NCBI GenBank assembly: GCA_022565665.1
Contig: JAIUMI010000003.1
Coordinates: 1 to 64,000 of the forward strand
DNA from: Glycocaulis sp.
Lineage (GTDB): Bacteria; Pseudomonadota; Alphaproteobacteria; Caulobacterales; Maricaulaceae
Direction of reading: 5' to 3'
DNA length: 64,000 nt
The first letter of the stretch is position 1. Every line of letters begins with the position of its first letter. The notes under the pieces were generated by a model. The model had not been told where the DNA came from and did not search any database. It worked only from the letters and a program-made list of their open reading frames with translations. The position numbers and the translations under genes are program-made. Shown piece after piece: positions 40,161 to 48,586 of the stretch.

Positions 40161-40628
40161 TTACTGGCTGTAGAGCTCGGAAATGTGAAGCTGGGCGCTG
40201 GCGTTGGACGCAGAACCCCAGGTGCCGATCCAGATATCGTACTGGCCGGACATCGGGCTGCCCCAGCGAATCGACGGGTTCAGGCCGTTGCCGCCATCAT
40301 CATCGCAATACCAGCGGCCATCGGGCGCATTGATTACGAGCGTCGTGTCGGCCGAAGAGTTTACCGAAATGATCAGCGGCAGGCTGCCGGCGCTGAAATT
40401 GAGGCGCACGTCCGGCGCGTCAGCGATATAGCCCACGCACGCGCCGCCAAGTGTCTGAGCGGCATTGATCGTGCCGCCGGACTGCACGTTGATGACGTAG
40501 GGGTCCGGGGCAAAGCCGCCAGACAGGTTCACCGTGCCGTAAAGCGGGTTCAGGCTGTAGTTCTGGGCAGAAGCGCCGGCGGCCAGAATAGCCACGCCAA
40601 GAATGGCGGTTGCAGCAGTGCGAAGCAT
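40161..40628 (-). CDS. Small secreted beta-rich protein of unknown function
   Basis: A 155-residue protein with a signal peptide ending AGASAQ and a mature part NYSLNPLYGTVNLSGGFAPDPYVINVQSGGTINA..., with GGACVGYIADAPDVRLNFSAGSLPLIISVNSSADTTLVINAPDGRWYCDDDGG and MSGQYDIWIGTWGSASNASAQLHISEL. The two Cys are placed to form a disulfide. It resembles small exported proteins sometimes annotated next to peptidases in this order, with a PPC-like beta-sandwich look; function unknown. The ATG at 40628 follows GGAG at 9 bases. A terminator lies just past its stop. Confidence 0.75.
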   Translation of the reverse strand: MLRTAATAILGVAILAAGASAQNYSLNPLYGTVNLSGGFAPDPYVINVQSGGTINAAQTLGGACVGYIADAPDVRLNFSAGSLPLIISVNSSADTTLVINAPDGRWYCDDDGGNGLNPSIRWGSPMSGQYDIWIGTWGSASNASAQLHISELYSQ

Positions 40629-40857
40629 TACAATTATCTCCAAAAATGCAGCCGGCTTGGCTCCCCGCCCCGGCCTAAGTCCCTCATGCCAGAGTAGACG
40701 CTATCCCTGCTTTGCAACATCGTAAAGGCGAATCTCGGCCTGATTTAATGCAGGGTGGTTACATGACGCTGAATGTCAGAAAAGGCGGTGAGTTTCGTTA
40801 CCGAACACAAATCGGCACCGGCGCAGCTACTGACTTTGGAGAATGCGGAAAGCGCGG

Positions 40858-40932
40858 TGGCAGGCCCTAGGGGAATCGAACCCCTCTTTCCAGGTTGAAA
40901 ACCTGGCGTCCTAACCGATAGACGAAGGGCCC
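40858..40932 (-). tRNA. tRNA-Glu (anticodon UUC)
   Basis: A 75-nt cloverleaf starting GGGCCCT at 40932; D arm GTCTATCGGTTAGGAC; anticodon arm CCAGGTTTTCAACCTGG with TTC; T arm GGTTCGATTCC; encoded CCA at 40860-40858. Confidence 0.96.
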
Positions 40933-40951
40933 GCATCAGCGCGAGAGCGGT

Positions 40952-40980
40952 TCTATATCCAAGCCGAATCCGCCATGCAA
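40952..40980 (-). promoter_or_regulatory. Sigma-70-type promoter of tRNA-Glu
   Basis: TTGCAT (40980-40975), 17-base spacer, TATAGA (40957-40952), about 20 bases before the tRNA 5' end. Confidence 0.65.
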
Positions 40981-41014
40981 GCCCTTGGACGCGCTTTATG
41001 CTGCAGATTTCCGC

Positions 41015-42790
41015 TCAGTCAGCGGCAGCAAGGTCTTCCAGATGCAGTTCGGCCTTGCGCCCGAACCGGTTGTCCTCGGCCTTCACCTTGCCTGCCGCAT
41101 GCCAGAGCCGGTCTCTTGACGCGGTAAGCGCTTCGCCGAGGGGGGAGCCCAGAGCCCGGAAGGCGATTCCCGAGAGCTGCGCCCCGCCCCTGTCCTCCAG
41201 CGTGAAGCGCAGATGGCCGGTGCCGACCTCCTTTACGAAGGCGACGCGCAGGCTGGAAAAGGCAAAGCGTGGTTCGGGATTGCCCATGCCGAACGGGGCC
41301 GCAGCTTTCAGTGCATCGCCGAACGCGAAATCGACCGCAGCCGGGTGGGCGACAGCATCAAGGCGCAGCGTGCGGGCCTCGTGCGCGGCCTCCCATTCCG
41401 GGGCGAGACGCTCCTCCAGAAAGGCACGCAACGCATCAATGCGGCCTGATTCGACCGTCAGTCCGGCTGCCATGGCATGCCCGCCCCCGGCGATCAGCAG
41501 GCCGGCCTCGCGCGCGGCCGCGATGGCCTCGCCAAGATTGACCCCGGTGCAGGAACGCCCAGATCCCTTTCCTGTGCCGTTTTCCGTACCGATCACGATG
41601 GCCGGCCTGTTGAAGCGCTCCTTGATGCGCCCAGCCGCGATCCCGATCACGCCGGGATGCCAGCCCTCCCCTGTGGCGATGATGACGGGGCCGTTGGCTG
41701 CGATCTCGCCGCTCTCGATCTGCGCCATCGCCGCGTCCAGCACATCCTGTTCGATGGCCTTGCGTTCGGCATTCAGCCGGTCGAGTTCACCGGCGAGCTG
41801 GTGCGCCAGGGTCCTGTCCTCTGTTGCCATCAGCTCAAGGCCCAGCCCGGCGCGGCCCACGCGTCCACCGGCATTGATACGCGGGCCGATCAGGAAGCCG
41901 GCATGATAGGGCGTCGCTGCGCCGGAGAGCCCTGCCACCTCCGCCAGTGCTGCGAGGCCTGCCTTGTGCCAGCCGCTCATCACTTTCAGCCCCTGCGTCA
42001 CGATGGCCCGGTTGGGGCCGGTCAGCGGCACCACATCGCAGATCGTGCCCAGCGCCGCGAGATCAGTCATCGCCACAAGGTCAGGCTCGTTGCCATTAAA
42101 GGCATTGCGCGCCCTGCCCTCACGATTGAGCGCGGCGAGGAAGACCAGAGTGACACCGGCCGCTGCCATATGCCCGCAGCCAGAGGTGTCGCCGGGCTGG
42201 TTGGGATTGACCAGGGCAGCGGCGGGCGGTGGCGGCCCGTTCATCAGATGGTGGTCGATGACCACTACTGGCAGGCCCATCCCCGCCGCGCTTTCCAGTG
42301 CGTCATGGGCTGCCGCGCCGCAATCGACCGTGATGACAAGGCCGGCACCGGCCGCCTTCAGGCTGGCAAACGCCTCGGCAGAGGGCCCGTAGCCCTCCTC
42401 GATCCGGTCAGGCACATAGGTGAGCGGATCACGGCCCAGCTGACGCAGCCAGCGCACCAGCTGCGCGCCGGATGTCGCGCCGTCCACATCATAGTCAGCG
42501 AACACGGCAATGCGGGTGTCCGCCTGCATGGCGCCCCAGACCACGCGGGCCGCCTCGTCCATGCCCAGAAAGCTCGACGGGTCAGGGAAGCTGTCGCGCA
42601 GGCGCGGTTGCAGGAAGCCCGGCGCGCTGGACGCATCCAGCCCGCGTGCTGCCAGAAGGCGCGCCAGTGCATCGTGACAGCCCGTGACGCGCGCAATTTC
42701 CGCTGCCAGCCCGTCCGGCGCCTCGCTGAGCGCCCAGGCCTTTCCGGTCACCGAACGCTCTACGCCGAAGAGAGGGACGCGGGCGGTCAT
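41015..42790 (-). CDS. recJ: Single-stranded-DNA-specific 5'-3' exonuclease RecJ
   Basis: A 591-residue DHH-family nuclease for recombination and mismatch repair. Motifs: FADYDVDGATSGAQLVRWL (motif I), VVVIDHHLMNG (DHH), and DHHA1 segment IIATGEGWHPGVIGIAAGRIKERF with GSGRSCTGVNLGEAI and GGGHAMAAG. The start at 42790 (MTARVPLFGVERSVTG) is the usual N-terminus; longer in-frame extension into glpX is rejected. It follows glpX by 7 bases in the same direction, an arrangement seen in other alphaproteobacteria. Confidence 0.95.
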   Translation of the reverse strand: MTARVPLFGVERSVTGKAWALSEAPDGLAAEIARVTGCHDALARLLAARGLDASSAPGFLQPRLRDSFPDPSSFLGMDEAARVVWGAMQADTRIAVFADYDVDGATSGAQLVRWLRQLGRDPLTYVPDRIEEGYGPSAEAFASLKAAGAGLVITVDCGAAAHDALESAAGMGLPVVVIDHHLMNGPPPPAAALVNPNQPGDTSGCGHMAAAGVTLVFLAALNREGRARNAFNGNEPDLVAMTDLAALGTICDVVPLTGPNRAIVTQGLKVMSGWHKAGLAALAEVAGLSGAATPYHAGFLIGPRINAGGRVGRAGLGLELMATEDRTLAHQLAGELDRLNAERKAIEQDVLDAAMAQIESGEIAANGPVIIATGEGWHPGVIGIAAGRIKERFNRPAIVIGTENGTGKGSGRSCTGVNLGEAIAAAREAGLLIAGGGHAMAAGLTVESGRIDALRAFLEERLAPEWEAAHEARTLRLDAVAHPAAVDFAFGDALKAAAPFGMGNPEPRFAFSSLRVAFVKEVGTGHLRFTLEDRGGAQLSGIAFRALGSPLGEALTASRDRLWHAAGKVKAEDNRFGRKAELHLEDLAAAD

Positions 42791-42797
42791 GGGCGGG

Positions 42798-43757
42798 TCA
42801 GATCTGCTCCGCCAGACGCTGGGTGGTGATGACGCGGCGCGTGCGTCCGGCAGACGACAGGAGCAGAGTCTGGGTGGAAATGTATCCGGGTGTCTCACTC
42901 ACAGGCAGGAGCAGCTGCCCGCCCGTGACGCCGCTAGCGATGAAGAGGCAATCCTTGGAGGCGAGTTCCGCGCCGGTGTATTTGCGGTCGAGATCCTTGA
43001 TGCCGGTCTTGGCGGCGCGTGCGCGTTCCTCGTCATTGCGGAAGAAGAGCCGGCATTCGATCTGGCCGCCAAGACAGCGCAGTGCGGCAGCCGACAGGAC
43101 GCCCTCCGGCGCGCCGCCCTGCCCGATATACATGTCCACCGGACGGGTGGGGTCGGAGGCGGCGATCACAGCCGCCACATCACCGTCAGGAATGAGCACC
43201 ACGCGGGCACCGGCGCGGCGCACCTCGGAGATGATCTTCTGGTGACGCTCGCGTTCGAGGACGCACACCGTCACCTCGGACACCGGCACGCGCTTGGCGC
43301 GCGCCACGGCGGCGACATTGTCCTCCACCGGGCGGTCCAGATCGATCACGCCCTTGGGAAAGCCGGGGCCGACCGCGATCTTGTCCATATAGGTGTCAGG
43401 CGCGTGCAAGAGCCCGCCGCGCGGAGCCAGCGCCAGCAGCGTCAGCGCTTCGGGTTTGCCGCCTGCGGTCAGGTCTGTGCCTTCCAGCGGGTCGAGCGCG
43501 ATGTCGATTTCCGGCCCCTCGCCCGTACCGACCTCCTCGCCGATGAACAGCATGGGCGCTTCATCACGCTCGCCCTCGCCGATCACGATGCGGCCTTTCA
43601 TCGGCATATCGTTGAAGGCCTTGCGCATGGCGTCGACAGCGGCCTGATCTGCGGCGATCTTGTCACCGCGTCCGGCCAGCCGGGCTGCGGCTATGGCAGC
43701 ACGCTCGGCGGCTTCCACCGCGCCAAGGGCAAGGTTTTCAAGGGCATTATCCGGCAT
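42798..43757 (-). CDS. glpX: Fructose-1,6-bisphosphatase class II
   Basis: A 319-residue enzyme dephosphorylating fructose-1,6-bisphosphate in gluconeogenesis. Signature parts: IVIGEGERDEAPMLFIGEEVGTGEGPEIDIALDPLEGTDLTA with metal-binding acidic residues, YIGQGGAPEGVLSAAALRCLGG and ITTQRLAEQ. Length is typical. First gene of a pair with recJ; in many alphaproteobacteria homoserine dehydrogenase precedes it, but here a small lipoprotein gene does. Confidence 0.95.
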   Translation of the reverse strand: MPDNALENLALGAVEAAERAAIAAARLAGRGDKIAADQAAVDAMRKAFNDMPMKGRIVIGEGERDEAPMLFIGEEVGTGEGPEIDIALDPLEGTDLTAGGKPEALTLLALAPRGGLLHAPDTYMDKIAVGPGFPKGVIDLDRPVEDNVAAVARAKRVPVSEVTVCVLERERHQKIISEVRRAGARVVLIPDGDVAAVIAASDPTRPVDMYIGQGGAPEGVLSAAALRCLGGQIECRLFFRNDEERARAAKTGIKDLDRKYTGAELASKDCLFIASGVTGGQLLLPVSETPGYISTQTLLLSSAGRTRRVITTQRLAEQI

Positions 43758-43795
43758 TGTCTGTCTGTCCTTCGGTCAAACGGCTAAATCACTAA

Positions 43796-44122
43796 TCAGT
43801 CGCGCACCGGCGGCGGTGGCGGCGTGGCCCGTTCGCGCGCCTGCTGACCGAATTCCAGCGCTTCAGGCTGTGGCAGCTCCAGCAGGTCGCGTACATTGAT
43901 CATCACATCGCGGGTATCGGCCAGCGCGCGGGCGTGGGCGGACATCATCCAGCTTTGTGCGACGGGACGGGGTATCTCCGGCACGTAATGGGGCGCAGGA
44001 CGGCCGCGGTCATCGGCGATACGCGCGTCTGTCCAGCTCGGCTCTGATTGCGGCCCGAGAACGGCGCAGCCCGCCAGCATGACTGCAGGAAGGCCGGTTG
44101 CGAGGATCGGGAGGCGGCGCAA
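43796..44122 (-). CDS. Small lipoprotein of unknown function
   Basis: A 108-residue protein with a lipoprotein signal: MRRLPILATGLPAVMLAGC with lipobox LAGC at Cys19. The mature part is Pro/Arg/Asp-rich (SEPSWTDARIADDRGRPAPHYVPEIPRPVAQSW) with a helical centre and a C-terminal PPPPP run; such Tyr-Val-Pro-x-Pro phrases occur in other uncharacterised Maricaulales/Caulobacterales lipoproteins. The only start with the signal intact is TTG at 44122, with GAGGA 10 bases upstream. Function unknown. Confidence 0.7.
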   Translation of the reverse strand: MRRLPILATGLPAVMLAGCAVLGPQSEPSWTDARIADDRGRPAPHYVPEIPRPVAQSWMMSAHARALADTRDVMINVRDLLELPQPEALEFGQQARERATPPPPPVRD

Positions 44123-44215
44123 GAGCTAAGCTTCCTCTTGAGAAGTGGACGCGATCCCTGCTTTCTATACGCTTAGTTCGACCACTGTCACCTGTACCGG
44201 GAAGGCTTGCCGCAT

Positions 44216-46180
44216 ATGGCCGGAAAAAAAACACCCTCCAAGCCAGCAGACGGGGCCAAACCGGCCCGTAAAACGCCCCGGAGCGACAGCAAGGCCGCCG
44301 CGAAACCAAAGCCGGCTGGCCGTTCAGCCAAAAAGCCTGCCGTGCCGCCCGAAGCGCCAAAGGCACCGGAAGGCGCAAGCGATTTCGCTGCCCTTCTGCC
44401 CCAGGCCGATCTGGAAGCGCTGGAGACGATTTCGCGCAATGTCATGCAATCGGCCCTGAAGAGCCAGAAGCTCATGGCCGACGTGATGCGCCGCTCGCTG
44501 GAGGGTGACACCTCCCTCATGCCGAAGGCAGACCCGCTGCACGCCACGCCGGAACTGGTCCACACCTGGGAAAAGGTGCTGGCCGAGCCGGAAATGCTGC
44601 TGCAGGCACAGTCCGACCTCTATCGCGGCTATCTGGACCTGTGGGCCTCGGCCACCAAGCGCGTGATGGGTGAAGAGGCTCCGCCCGCCATTGAACCGGA
44701 AAAGGGTGACAAGCGCTGGCGCTCGTCTGAATGGAGCGAACACCCCCTGTTCGATGCGATGAAGCAGTCCTACCTGCTTAATCAGCGCTTCATCCTGAGC
44801 CTTGTGAACAACGCGCCGGGCGTGGACGAGGCGACCAGGCGCAAGGTCAATTTCGTGACCCGCCAGATGATCGACGCCATGGCGCCGACCAATTTCGCGC
44901 TGACCAATCCGGATGTACTCAAAGCCACGTTCGAGACCCGCGGGGAGAACCTGACGCGCGGGCTGATGAACCTCGTCAATGATCTGGAACGCGGCAATGG
45001 CCGTCTCGCCCTTTCGCAATCCGATATGGACGGGTTCGAGGTCGGCAAGGACCTCGCTTCCACGCCCGGCGAGGTGATCTGGCGTAACGAGATCATGGAG
45101 CTGATCCAGTATGCGCCGGCGACGGACACCGTGCGTCAGCGCCCGATCCTGATCGCGCCGCCCTGGATCAACAAGTTCTACATTCTCGACCTGCGCCCGC
45201 AGGGCTCGATGATACGCTGGCTGACCGAGCAGGGCTTCACTGTCTTCCTCATCTCCTGGGTGAACCCCGCCCCTGCCCTTAAGGACAAGACCTTCGAGGA
45301 CTATATCCGCGCCGGGCTTTTCGAGGCGCTGGACAAGGTGGAAGAAGCCACCGGCGAGCGGCAGGTGGACGCGATCGGCTATTGCATTGGCGGCACGATG
45401 CTGGGTAGCGCCCTCGCGCTGATGGCAGCGGAAAACGATGACCGGATCGCCTCCGCCACCTTCTTTGCCGCGCAACTCGATTTTTCACTCGCGGGAGAAC
45501 TTCTGGTCTTCATCGACGAGGAATGGTTCCGAGAGATCGGCCGGCTGATGGACGCGCAAGACGGCGTGCTGGACGGGCGCACCATGGCCGACACCTTCAA
45601 CATGCTGCGCGCGAACGACCTGATCTGGTCCTTCGTGGTCAACAACTATCTGCTCGGCAAATCGCCCCAGGCCTTCGACCTGCTCTACTGGAATGCCGAC
45701 CAGACGCGCATGCCCAAGACCCTGCACCTGTTCTATCTCGACACCTTCTACCGCAATAACCGGCTCTCAAAGGGTGAGCTGGAGCTGGGCGGGCACAGGC
45801 TCGACCTGAAGAAGGTGAAAATCCCCGTCTTCATGCAGGCCAGCAAGGAAGACCACATCGCGCCTGCCGATTCAGTCTACTGCTCCGCGCGCCTGTTCGG
45901 CGGCAAGACGCAATACATGATGGCAGGCTCAGGCCATATTGCAGGCGTGGTGAACCACCCCGACGCCAACAAATACCAGCACTGGGTCAATGAGGCCTTG
46001 CCGGAATCCCGTGAAGAATGGCTGGCGGGCGCAAAGGAACATCCCGGCTCCTGGTGGCCTCACTGGAAGGCCTGGCTCCTTTCGATGAACGACACCCAGG
46101 TGCCCGCGAGGAAGCCCGGCGGCAGCAAGCTCAAATCCTTGTGCCCGGCACCGGGCGAATATGTGAAGGTGCGGAGTTAG
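44216..46180 (+). CDS. phaC: Class I polyhydroxyalkanoate synthase with Lys/Ala/Pro-rich N-terminal tail
   Basis: A 654-residue polymerase of (R)-3-hydroxyacyl-CoA into PHA/PHB granules. The catalytic lipase-like box GYCIGGTMLGS holds the nucleophilic Cys; the histidine is in GSGHIAGVVN. N-terminal conserved PHA synthase domain runs from about residue 115. Residues 1-65 are rich in Lys, Ala and Pro (AGKKTPSKPADGAKPARKTPRSDS and similar), longer than the usual class I enzyme. Such AKP-rich tails in PhaM/PhaF bind DNA. Start at 44216 follows GGAAGG. No phaA/B/R genes are adjacent. Confidence 0.94.
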   Translation: MAGKKTPSKPADGAKPARKTPRSDSKAAAKPKPAGRSAKKPAVPPEAPKAPEGASDFAALLPQADLEALETISRNVMQSALKSQKLMADVMRRSLEGDTSLMPKADPLHATPELVHTWEKVLAEPEMLLQAQSDLYRGYLDLWASATKRVMGEEAPPAIEPEKGDKRWRSSEWSEHPLFDAMKQSYLLNQRFILSLVNNAPGVDEATRRKVNFVTRQMIDAMAPTNFALTNPDVLKATFETRGENLTRGLMNLVNDLERGNGRLALSQSDMDGFEVGKDLASTPGEVIWRNEIMELIQYAPATDTVRQRPILIAPPWINKFYILDLRPQGSMIRWLTEQGFTVFLISWVNPAPALKDKTFEDYIRAGLFEALDKVEEATGERQVDAIGYCIGGTMLGSALALMAAENDDRIASATFFAAQLDFSLAGELLVFIDEEWFREIGRLMDAQDGVLDGRTMADTFNMLRANDLIWSFVVNNYLLGKSPQAFDLLYWNADQTRMPKTLHLFYLDTFYRNNRLSKGELELGGHRLDLKKVKIPVFMQASKEDHIAPADSVYCSARLFGGKTQYMMAGSGHIAGVVNHPDANKYQHWVNEALPESREEWLAGAKEHPGSWWPHWKAWLLSMNDTQVPARKPGGSKLKSLCPAPGEYVKVRS

Positions 46181-46193
46181 GTCCCCCAAGCGA

Positions 46194-46225
46194 AAACGGG
46201 CGGTGCCATGTGGCACCGCCCGTTT
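46194..46225. terminator. Bidirectional hairpin terminator between phaC and rpsI
   Basis: Perfect 15-bp arms, AAACGGGCGGTGCCA and TGGCACCGCCCGTTT, with a two-base loop. On the minus strand the hairpin is followed by TTTTCG after rpsI; on the plus strand by TTTCGTGT after phaC. Confidence 0.8.
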
Positions 46226-46266
46226 CGTGTGATCGGCATGGGTCCCCGCCTGCGCGGGGACAAGCC

Positions 46267-46767
46267 TTAGCGCTTCGAGAACTGGAAGCTGCGGCGGGCT
46301 TTCTTCTTGCCGTATTTCTTACGCTCGACCACGCGGCTGTCGCGGGTGAGGAAGCCACCGGCTTTCAGCACGCCGCGCAGGGCGGGCTCGTAATAGGTCA
46401 GCGCCTTGGAGATGCCGTGACGCACCGCGCCGGCCTGGCCGGAAAGGCCGCCGCCAGTCACCGTGGCGTACACGTCGTACTGGTTGACGCGCTCGGCAGC
46501 CTCGAAGGGCTGGGCGAGGATCATGCGCAGCACGGGGCGTGCAAAATAGACCTCTTCCTCGCGGCCATTGACCACGATCTTGCCGGCACCCGGCTTGATC
46601 CAGACGCGCGCGATGGCGTTCTTGCGCTTGCCGGTGGCATAGGCGCGGCCATGCTCGTCGATCTTCGGCTCGGCGAGGACTTCCTCTTCCGGGGTAGCGG
46701 CAACCGGAGCGTCGGCCTGCTTCATGGCCGATTTGAGGTCTTCAAGAGAGCGTGCTTGTTCGGCCAT
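46267..46767 (-). CDS. rpsI: 30S ribosomal protein S9
   Basis: A 166-residue S9 with an alphaproteobacterial N-terminal extension (about 36 residues, Glu/Ala-rich) before the core [30 protein letters not shown]. The C-terminal tail [17 protein letters not shown] reaches the P-site tRNA. Its ATG overlaps the final base of rplM, so translation is coupled. Confidence 0.97.
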   Translation of the reverse strand: MAEQARSLEDLKSAMKQADAPVAATPEEEVLAEPKIDEHGRAYATGKRKNAIARVWIKPGAGKIVVNGREEEVYFARPVLRMILAQPFEAAERVNQYDVYATVTGGGLSGQAGAVRHGISKALTYYEPALRGVLKAGGFLTRDSRVVERKKYGKKKARRSFQFSKR

Positions 46768-47234
46768 TATGCGCTCCGCACGTTTTTGGTGTTGAGGGAT
46801 TTGAAGTCGATGACTTCAGGCTGCTGGGCCTCGTGCTTGTGGTCAGGGCCGGCATAGACGCGCAGCTTGGAGAACTGGGTACGGGCCAGCGGGCTTTCCT
46901 TGGGCAGCATGCGCAGCACAGCGCTTTCAACGACGCGCTCAGGGAATTTGCCTTCCATGATCTTGCGCGGGCTGGTTTCCTTGATGCCGCCCGGATAACC
47001 GGTGTGGCGGTAATAGCGCTTGTCTTCGTACTTGCGGCCCGTGAACACCACCTTGTCGGCATTGATCACGATGACATGATCGCCGCAATCGGTGTGCGGG
47101 GTGAAGTCGGGGCGGTGCTTGCCGCGCAGACGGGTGGCGACATAGGCTGCCAGGCGGCCGACAACGGCCCCTTCAGCGTCGATCACGACCCATTTATGTT
47201 CAACGTCTGCGGGCTTGGCGGAGAAGGTTTTCAT
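46767..47234 (-). CDS. rplM: 50S ribosomal protein L13
   Basis: A 155-residue L13: [55 protein letters not shown] is the conserved core, with [12 protein letters not shown] and [32 protein letters not shown]. First gene of the conserved rplM-rpsI operon; a sigma-70-type promoter lies 60 bases upstream. Confidence 0.97.
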   Translation of the reverse strand: MKTFSAKPADVEHKWVVIDAEGAVVGRLAAYVATRLRGKHRPDFTPHTDCGDHVIVINADKVVFTGRKYEDKRYYRHTGYPGGIKETSPRKIMEGKFPERVVESAVLRMLPKESPLARTQFSKLRVYAGPDHKHEAQQPEVIDFKSLNTKNVRSA

Positions 47235-47539
47235 CGCGTCGGCCTTGAAACTGTTCGGGGGCGGAACCGCCCGCCCCTCTTTACGGATGCGCGGCTCTAC
47301 GCGGGGTTTGCAATCAAGTCAACAGGGCTTGTGAAAAAGACATTAAATCAGCCGGTTACATATGCGGTATTTAGTTACCTTATAAATCAGCAGGCGTCAT
47401 GAACTCATCGGCAATGCCTGCGCCGGCCCGAAAAACGGCACTGTCACCGCATACTTGCCGTATAACCGCCAGACCGCCAGTTTATCAGGCGAATTCGTCA
47501 ATGCCCCTGACGCTGCAGCGACAAGCGAGACAAGGCCCC
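47235..47539. other. 305-bp divergent promoter region between rplM and the phytase-like gene
   Basis: It holds the rplM promoter (47294-47322) and an AT-rich stretch (about 47335-47395, CATTAAATCAGCCGG and TTTAGTTACCTTATAAATC) that may promote the rightward gene. An in-frame ATG at 47399 would extend the rightward protein by 47 residues ahead of its lipoprotein signal, so I treat that part as leader. Confidence 0.5.
47294..47322 (-). promoter_or_regulatory. Sigma-70-type promoter of rplM-rpsI
   Basis: TTGACT (47322-47317), 17-base spacer, TAGAGC (47299-47294). The start would be about 53 bases before the rplM ATG. Confidence 0.6.
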
Positions 47540-48586
47540 ATGCTTACCATCCGCTCTTCCTCCCAATCTTCACGTTTTGCCCTCGTGGCTCTGGCCGGTG
47601 CGTGCCTTGGCCTGGTACTCGCAGCCTGTGAGGAGCCGCCGGCCGAGCGCGAGCGTGATGAGAGCCGGATTGAAACCACGCAGACGCGCGCCGTGCCTGC
47701 CACAGGCGCGACCCAGCAGGCCGGGCTGGTGGAACATCTCGCTCTCCTGCCCGATGCCGACTCGCGCGGCTCCGGCGTGATCATGGCGGCCATTCGCGGC
47801 GGCGGGTTCGATGCCTTCAACGATTTCGGCGAGCGCGTGCTCCAGTCCTCCGGCCCTGCGCTCACCAGCCTTGCTGCGGTGCCGGCCTTTGATCTGCGCG
47901 GTACCCGTCTTGCGCTGATGTTCGGCACGGATTCAGACCGGGCCTTGCGCGGGTTTCTGGTTCTGCCCGGCGTCACTTCGGTGGAAGACCTGCCGCTGGA
48001 TACCGATGGCATTGCCGATCCGGTGGAGGGTGTGTGCCTGTACCGTCAGGGAACCGGCTTTGTGGAGCTGGCCCTTCTGCATGCCGGGCGCCGGGCAAGC
48101 CTGTGGCGGATGACTGATGGCGGGGGCGAGCGCCTGTCCCTCACGCATTCGGGCGAGATCGCCCTGCCCTTTACTGCGGAGCGCTGCGCGGCCGCTGATG
48201 GCGATCTGGTGATTGCCAGCATGACGGGCGGCCTTGCCCGCGTGAACACCGACGGTCAGGTGCGCGCCGACCGCGAGGGCGTGGCGGTGGAGAATTTCGC
48301 CTTTGTGGAGCTCTATGGCCGCCCGGTCGTGATGGTGTCCTTTCCCGATCAAGGCGTGCTTGGCACGTTCGACGCGCGTGATTTCTCCGAGATCGCCAAT
48401 ATCGAGGTGCGAGAAGAGCTCTCCATTCCCGGCCTGCGCCAGCCCGGCGCCATCGTGGTGAGCGATGCGCCGTTCTCCGGCATGGGCTTTTCCAACGGGC
48501 TGGCGGCTGTCTATGACCGGGGCGATAACCGCATCAAGCTGGTCACGCGCGACGTGCTGGCCCGGGCGGTTACCTCGCCGGAATAA
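47540..48586 (+). CDS. Phytase-like beta-propeller lipoprotein
   Basis: A 348-residue lipoprotein: signal RFALVALAGACLGLVLAAC with the lipidated Cys near residue 29, then an acidic linker. The body has repeated propeller-blade phrases (GSGVIMAAIRGGGFDAFNDFGERV, FALYDLRGTR-like strands, VEGVCLYRQGTGFVELALLHAG, GLAAVYDRGDNRIKLVTRD). It resembles 3-phytase-type six-bladed propellers, but calcium/phosphate-binding residues cannot be confirmed by eye, so phosphatase activity is uncertain. The ATG at 47540 puts the signal peptide at the N-terminus. Its 3' end overlaps the convergent heme A synthase gene by 17 bases. Confidence 0.75.
   Translation: MLTIRSSSQSSRFALVALAGACLGLVLAACEEPPAERERDESRIETTQTRAVPATGATQQAGLVEHLALLPDADSRGSGVIMAAIRGGGFDAFNDFGERVLQSSGPALTSLAAVPAFDLRGTRLALMFGTDSDRALRGFLVLPGVTSVEDLPLDTDGIADPVEGVCLYRQGTGFVELALLHAGRRASLWRMTDGGGERLSLTHSGEIALPFTAERCAAADGDLVIASMTGGLARVNTDGQVRADREGVAVENFAFVELYGRPVVMVSFPDQGVLGTFDARDFSEIANIEVREELSIPGLRQPGAIVVSDAPFSGMGFSNGLAAVYDRGDNRIKLVTRDVLARAVTSPE

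Noticed and set aside
40745..40936. 63-codon frame over the tRNA-Glu gene
   Set aside because: Overlaps a clear tRNA gene; a shadow frame.
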